In this document: positions 58,170 to 64,000 of the stretch, in pieces
Position numbering within the stretch: position 1 is the stretch's first letter
How the letters are laid out: each line of letters begins with the position of its first letter
Source of the DNA: Chamaecyparis obtusa
Taxonomy: Eukaryota; Streptophyta; Pinopsida; Cupressales; Cupressaceae
NCBI GenBank assembly: GCA_027943335.1
Contig: BSBK01008428.1
Location: 436,501-500,500, forward strand
Reading direction: 5' to 3'
Length of the DNA: 64,000 nucleotides
Position numbers and translations under genes: made by a program
The notes under the pieces: model-generated
Database searches by the model: none
Told to the model about the DNA's origin: nothing
Seen by the model: only the letters and a program-made list of their open reading frames with translations

Positions 58170-59567
58170 TTAGGTGGAGGTATCGATGTCACCCAATCTA
58201 ATGGATGAGTTTTCACTGATGGCATTGCTTGACTCAGCATTTTCATTTGATGCCTTTCTCCACATAGTGTTTCTGATCCTCATGATATTTTTAATAGTGT
58301 TTCCACTCTCAAATACATGACCTTCTTCTGGTGCTTAGTCTCTGCAGTCCTTTCTTAGATGACCGACCTTATGACAATGTAAGCATTCCATTCCAATGCT
58401 TGTCTAGCTTCATGATTGTCCAGCCCATCTCTTCCTCATACAATTTGCTACAATGTGTCCATATCTACCACATTTTGTGCAGTTAACCCATGTGTTATAA
58501 TCTCAAACATAAGCATTACCTTGTCTCTTCGGTTGATAGGGTTTCTTCTTCTATTTTGGTGTCCAAACTTTCTTCATCTTAGCTTTGCATTCTTGGGCAA
58601 TGTGTCCATGTTTATTGCAAGTATAATAGAGTTTCTCCATGGTAGGATTGTTAAGAGTCTTATTTAGTTTTTCTCTACACTCATAAGCTTGATGTCCAAA
58701 TTTTCCACAATAATAACAATAACCATTAAACTTAGGAGTGACTTGAGGTTTACCTTATGCTTTGCTTCTGAAAACATTTGAAGTATGTCTTGGTTTTCCA
58801 TAGTGATAGCATGACAATGTCTTAGGTCTTTGATTTTGATTGTTGTTGACTTGTTCAGCTTGTTTGGATGATTTTGCTTCACTGGTGTAGCCTAATCTAG
58901 CTTTACTTCCAAATCTTCTTTGATTAGTCATAAAATCATCAATCTTTTTGGAACTGTCTTCAGCCATTTTCATCATTTCATTGTGTTGTAATTGTATCTT
59001 TACTTCATTTCTTAGTTTCTCATTCTCTTCCCTGAGTATTCCAATATCTTCAAGTTTTCTTGACAATTCACCATTTACTCAGTTGACTTCCTGGCTTACA
59101 ATCATCATCTGATTAGATATTTCAAAGTGGTGCATGGTGAGTCTTTGTATCTCAGTTTCTTTTGCTTGAATTTGTTCGGTCATCTATCTTTGGTCTTCAA
59201 TAGCTAGATTCCTTTCTTGCTCAGCTTGTCTAGCATTGTGCATTACATCTATCATTCTCACCATCTGTGATTCTTGACCGATCTATAGGGATTTCACTTA
59301 TTTAGTTAAGTGAAGATTCTTTTCAGATAAATCAGATATTGCACTATCAGAACCATTAGAAATACTTCCTAAACTAGATCCAATGTTATCAAATATGTCA
59401 TCAATCTCTTCTTCATGGTAACTAGTCTCATTTTCTAGAATAGCCAAGTTATTTCTCTAAACCAGTAACTTTTTCAATGTGTCATTAGCTTGTTTATACT
59501 ACTCAATGAACATCTGCATCTAAATCTTTTGATTCTCTATTGTCTTATCCAACTTGTATCTCTCCAT
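58170..59567 (-). pseudogene. element H ORF1: coiled-coil protein with five zinc knuckles
   Basis: One frame of 466 codons runs from the ATG at 59567 to TAA at 58170, broken only by stops. The N-terminal half is predicted coiled coil (DIGILREENEKLRNEVKIQL). Then five CX2CX4HX4C units: 58770-58811 (C to Y and C to F changes), 58677-58718 (CYYCGKFGHQAYEC, intact), 58587-58628 (first Cys to Tyr), 58440-58481 (CTKCGRYGHIVANC, intact) and 58344-58385 (CLHCHKVGHLRKDC, intact). The product likely binds element RNA as a gag substitute. No UBN2-type gag domain is visible. Confidence 0.8.
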
Positions 59568-59614
59568 GGTTAGATCTTTACTCTTCAGTGGTTAAACCAT
59601 CCAATAAGAGATAT

Positions 59615-59628
59615 GCACTCTGATAACA
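59615..59628 (-). other. element H primer binding site
   Basis: The minus strand reads TGTTATCAGAGTGC, two bases from the 5' LTR, close to the initiator tRNA-Met site TGGTATCAGAGC. Confidence 0.8.
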
Positions 59629-59630
59629 AT

Positions 59631-60847
59631 TGTTGGGATGGAGAGATGTGGTACTGGGAGGGGAGGGGTGAATCAGTTCCCTCAAAAACTTTTAACTTCC
59701 AAAACTAAATCAGCAAACAGTAGTGACTTCACATATAACTTGAATCCTTTGTATGTATCATTCATTCATTTAACTTGTAATAGTAAATAGCATGAAATCA
59801 AAAATATATTAATCACATAAAACAAGTACTTTGGTAACATAGAAACCCTTGTTAGAAGGTAAAAACTGTGATGGGGATGACACCCACAAATTCTTCACTA
59901 CTGCGGATAATAAAGTTTTCCTATTAGGGCTACAAGTTGTGACCACTTCTGGTGATCTTACCTTGTTAGGAGTAACATTACACATTGATTAGATCTACCT
60001 AGTTATAGGATTTTAACAACACTTCTTGAGTGTGCACTCGATAAAGAGATTTATATAAAAGATTGTTAGGTCTACTCTGTTAAGAGATTTTGGGTTTCTC
60101 TGTTACAATGATTAGAAAATAATAGAAAGTATCTACAAATTGACAACTCTATCTTGTCTGATATAGATCTATAAAATACTGAATAAATATCACCTTTCAT
60201 GAGTAGATCTTAACTCTGAACTACTCAGTAGCCTTATCTAATTCTACTTAATCTAAATGTCTCTGTATTCTATTCTTCTCTATCTGATAACTAATATCTT
60301 GAAGTTGTCTAATGCTTCAAGAACTTCTTCACTCAATACATTTCCAAAATGATATGAATTACATTTATATAGCATAATGCTTATTCCGCTTAATAGAATT
60401 AGGTTACAATATCTTAGAGAAAACCCTAAGATCTATGGTCTACAAAATTAACCTAGATCTAGCAATTACAAAAAGATCATCATCACAATTAATGAATATA
60501 TCTACTATAAATGATCCTCGATCTTGGTAAAACATTTTGTGATTCTATTGTAACCATCTACATAGATAAATGTGTCATTACTAATTACTATGTTGTTTTC
60601 TATGATGCTCAATAAACACTGTAAATGTTGTTCAGTAATTACACTAGTGCTTAGTGTCCAGTCTACTCAATGTTTACTATCGCTTGGTATCAGTGTACAC
60701 TGATGCTTAGTACAACTACTCTAGTGCTTGATGTAAAGGACTTGACTAACTAGCTTGAAGTGCTTTCTTTTACCCACTAAGTGGCATAGGTAACCAACCG
60801 ATGTCTTTGATACTAATAAAAATCTTTTATGATCAAAATAGAGATAA
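59631..60847 (-). repeat. element H 5' LTR
   Basis: 1,217 bp matching 52542-53759, with the minus-strand TATA box at 60364-60371 and the ACCGAG-type region at about 60610-60740, more decayed than in the other LTR. Confidence 0.88.
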
Positions 60848-61016
60848 TATTTTCCATCGAATCCTCGAAAGCCTCATCACTAACCTTTTTGTTTTGATAT
60901 GAACCAGGGAGCAATTTGACAAATTCCTCTAAGTAGTTGGGCTTTCCTTTATCCTCACCACCCTGTTCCATGGCTTCCCCACTGGATGATGCCCGACTTG
61001 ATTCTAGTTGGCTCAT
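60848..61016 (-). pseudogene. host-layer ORF of unknown function, N-terminal part
   Basis: The frame starts at the ATG at 61016 with MSQLESSRASSSGEAMEQGG, then PNYLEEFVKLLPGSYQNKK and DEAFEDSMEN, where element H inserted. Its continuation is 51984-52541. Serine/glutamate-rich start, no known domain. A weak TATA-like run lies near 61317-61326. Confidence 0.5.
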
Positions 61017-61509
61017 CTATGCAATTTTGGATACCACTGAATTCTGCAAATTCTTTTATGAACACTCATCTCTGCAACTTTTTTCTGCGACTTACACTCT
61101 ATAACTCACTTAGAAATCTCAATTGCTCTAAAATCTCAAATGCTCATTTTGAAAAGTGTTAAGTGTAAATTCAAGAATGTTTCGTTAAAATAACCTTGAT
61201 CATTTAATGCGTAGGAGTTATCAAGCTCACTGCAATCTTCTTTCAGTCATCTCAGCATTCAACTCTATGTAACACCAAATTTGAAAAATGGCTAGTAGCA
61301 ATGTAAGATGTTGATAGCTTATATTTAAAAATTGTAGAGAAAGAGAAGAAAGATTACTCTGTCATCATAAAAAAACCCTCTACTACTAACAAAACCCTCG
61401 ATCATGATCTGATTGGCTGGTTTGTAGACTTTATCCATCTTGGTAGAGTACCTCTCCACGTAATCAATAGCTCCTTTTCTTTTTTATTAATGAAAACTCA
61501 ACTCACATC
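61017..61509. other. non-coding region upstream of the host-layer ORF
   Basis: No gene seen. It may hold the 5' untranslated region and promoter of the split ORF. Confidence 0.4.
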
Positions 61510-61990
61510 CTTTAGAGATCAAGCAACTGAATGATTTCTCTTATTCTCAAAATTCTTTTCTTAACTCTGAGTTAATTTGGAGATCAAGCGACTGAAGGAT
61601 TCACTTGATCTTGCAATATCTTCTTGACCCATGGTTTTATTTGGAGATCTGGTGACCACCGTCAGATCTGATTTGTATCTACGGTCCTCATATAACCTCC
61701 ATGTCTTTAACTATTACTTCACTTGATTTGACAATCCAGCGACTGAAGGATTCATGAAATCTCATAACCTATCTTTTAACTCATCATTTATCCAGAGATT
61801 GAGTGACTAAAAGACTCTGTGTGATCTCCAAATTAATTTCTTAACCTTGGTTATATCACGAGATCCAATGACTAAATGTATTATTTGTGTAATATCAAAA
61901 TGAAAACCCTAACTCAACTTTAACTTTGAGATCTAGCAACTAATGTATTCTCGTGATCTTTGAAAGATTATACTAACCTTATTTATTGTT
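61510..61990. repeat. decayed tandem repeat, ~65-bp unit, seven copies
   Basis: The phrase GAGATC-AGCGACTGAAGGATTCA recurs with changes at about 61515, 61580, 61644, 61729, 61795, 61860 and 61928 (spacings 65, 64, 85, 66, 65, 68). Between the phrases stand CTTAACTC and TGATCTC-like words. Confidence 0.75.
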
Positions 61991-63269
61991 ATACACTAAG
62001 TTTGCACCCTTGTTTCAAGTTCTCTTGGTCTTGATAACTTAGTATAACATGGGAATCATCTCCAGGTGTGGGACCTATGCTAACTGAGATGAGACCTCCA
62101 GGCTCTAGGTTGGTTCCTCTTGGATAATCACCTTAATTTTCTCTTCTTGACATGAAAGTAAATTCTTGAGGGGAAAAGGGATAGAAGGAATGCATGAAAG
62201 GGAAATAACTAAGCAAACTATCCTACTAGGTGATACATTGAAATGATGGTATGAATTATAGTATAGAGGATGAAATCAGTGCACAAACATAGGTCTAGGA
62301 GATCACAACTCACTAAATAGGTTTGCATCAATATTTCATAGAAGGGTCTACAATAGAAAGAGGCTATTCAGGGAAAGAGAGAATTTCACAAACAATAGCA
62401 TTCCTAAGAATTTAGACACAATCTATAACCTGCAAACAAACATTTGCCTCTACAACTCGGTATAGGAATGAGACAAATTGTCAGGGGGTTGAAGTATACC
62501 TACAAGATCATTCAAATCAAATCATTCACAGGAATACACATGAATTACAGAAAGAAAGAGGGATCAGGAACCCTAAGATATTACTAAAAACATACATATA
62601 CTCAATTCATTAAGAGAAAATTTAGACAAGAAGGCATAGGGACAGAAAGAATGTCACAAAATACCTTTGCAATATCTAAACCTCAATGAAAGGTTACAAA
62701 ATATAGAAAGCTAGAGGGTAGAAATAATGCCATGGATAACTCCTCAGAAAGAAAATCTCTCTTTTACAATTGTAAACTCTGAGCTCTAAAAGCTCCAAAA
62801 AACATTATATACATCTCCTCTATGCACGCAAGCAGGAGAAAAATATCTAATTAGGGTTACATGGATTGTCATAAAATAATCAAACCCTAACACTATCAAT
62901 TCTGATCATAAATGCATCACAGAGATATCTTGGTTGATCAGATACTTGTTTGCATGTCCATTTCATCCCTATATCTACCTGCAAACAAGTCACCTTGATC
63001 CATCTACTTCTCTACAACTCGGGCTCACCATAACTATTCAAATCTGGTACTTCAGATATTTTTAATTTTAAAATATAAATAGTCACAGGTGGTTCCAAGC
63101 CTAATCTTTATCAATGGCTGGTATTTCAAGTTGATCTCATTTTAAAACATGGTTGTAGATCTTTCATTTTACCCAGGCACTGCTTCTGTTCTTAACCCTA
63201 ACTCTACATTCACCTCAGGTTCTCTTTTCCCTTTAGTCACTGAATCTCCCAATCTTTTCACTAACCCTG
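61991..63269. other. non-coding region
   Basis: I see nothing I can name here. The words of the flanking ~65-bp repeat are absent or too decayed. Confidence 0.4.
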
Positions 63270-64000
63270 GCTTATTCTAGTGATCACGTGACAAGCACTG
63301 ATCCCACTTTGATAGTTGTTGAATCGATTGAGGTCTTTAGAATATCCCTTCTAATTGAGTGATTGCCCAACTGAAGAGAAATCTCATAGTTTCTAAATGG
63401 AAAGGAATATTCTCTTTTTCATTGGGTGATCACCTGACTAAGCTACAAACTTGGGCCCATCCTACCACTTGTCATCATACTACTGGCTAGGCACCTCAGA
63501 TCTATCTGACACAAGACCCACCTAATAGAAGTGCTGAGCTAGAGAGAGGATCGAAGGTTGTCACTATATCGTGACACTTAAAAAGGCATCATCTTTACCC
63601 AATGGTATAATGATAGCCATAGATCATGCTCAAACCTTAACTGCTTCAGAGCCAAGACCGCTAGAAATAAGATAACCGCTCGCCAAATCGCTAGATGCTA
63701 AGGACTTGACTGCTAGGAATAAGAGATCTCACGAACACATAGTCACTTAGTCACTAAATGAAAACTTAACCATCTCAAAGAAATAGAGACCTAGCAACTA
63801 TATGCTTGAAGAACTAGGTCCACCTTGCCATGTGTCACTCTATCACTTGCTTCGACTACCTTGTCAACTTTGACAACTGCCAGTTGTTCTAATAATGGCC
63901 CACCCTATCTTAACTGTAGGAGATCTGGAGATCACGTGACTATGTATTCACTGGTTCACTGAAGGCTTTTCTTAACCTCAGTCAGGTCTGGAGATCACGC
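63270..64000. repeat. second cluster of the ~65-bp repeat, more decayed
   Basis: GTGATCACGTGAC-like cores occur at about 63280, 63359, 63426, 63929 and 63991, with spacings of 79, 67 and 62 bp where adjacent. The region between 63500 and 63900 contains loose forms only. It probably continues past the window edge. Confidence 0.5.

Larger units (their letters stand above)
52542..60847 (-). mobile_element. Element H: non-autonomous copia-like element with two unusual ORFs
   Basis: The 8.3-kb element has LTRs (52542-53759 and 59631-60847), a tRNA-Met-like primer site (59615-59628), a polypurine tract (53762-53776) and near-matching flanks AATTT (52537-52541) and TATTT (60848-60852). It encodes a coiled-coil five-zinc-knuckle protein (ORF1) and a long ORF2, but no protease, RT, RNase H or integrase that I can see. 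Transposition must rely on another element. Similar end signals suggest an E-like copia. Confidence 0.85.

Noticed and set aside
58344..58811. Cellular CNBP-type zinc-finger gene
   Set aside because: The frame lies between the LTRs and primer site of element H in gag position, so element origin is more likely.

Overview
The window is plant nuclear DNA made almost entirely of old, nested LTR retrotransposons. I see no intact cellular gene, rRNA or tRNA gene, or CRISPR array. Plant-type tRNA-Met primer sites, Tat-lineage Ty3/gypsy pol with two RNase H domains, a chromovirus, Ty1/copia elements, a TRIM family, LTRs of 1-3 kb and heavy nonsense decay suggest a seed plant with a large genome. A gymnosperm is my best guess, by style rather than by proof.

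Layout, from outer to inner layers. The oldest visible layer is a minus-strand reading frame of unknown function that starts at 61016. It is split by element H (52542-60847) and then by copia element D, whose 5' LTR ends at 51978. D runs leftward: gag and integrase at 47605-49449, more integrase at 38633-39478, and the rest beyond the window. D is interrupted by copia element E (39479-46498), by an LTR-like block G (46499-47604), and by a large Tat gypsy element A (5' LTR 36008-38632, pol ending near 3460, 3' LTR off-window). A is in turn interrupted by five insertions: TRIM 1 (6567-6899), a solo-LTR-like block K (6963-10139), a chromovirus complex B (12030-23082), TRIM 2 (25748-26082) and a gag-protease-only element C (26809-34720). 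Most insertions are confirmed by 5-bp target duplications, and for several the host frame resumes when the insert and one duplication are left out.

The elements fall into autonomous types, all now defective (A, B, D, E), and types without their own enzymes (C, H, TRIMs). H is the most unusual. It has copia-like priming signals but no pol, a coiled-coil protein with five zinc knuckles, and a second ORF of about 1,200 codons with no recognised enzymatic domain. That ORF shares a motif with the accessory ORF at 70-612, and both sit about 200 bp behind a TATA box. H and E also share the polypurine/LTR junction and a repeated ACCGAG-like motif in their LTRs, so H may have been mobilised by an E-like copia.

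The rest is non-coding: tandem repeats at 2699-3050 (about 83-bp unit), a decayed array of about 65-bp units at 61510-64000, hairpin-type repeats at 1084-1415, and long A/T-rich leaders and 3' regions.
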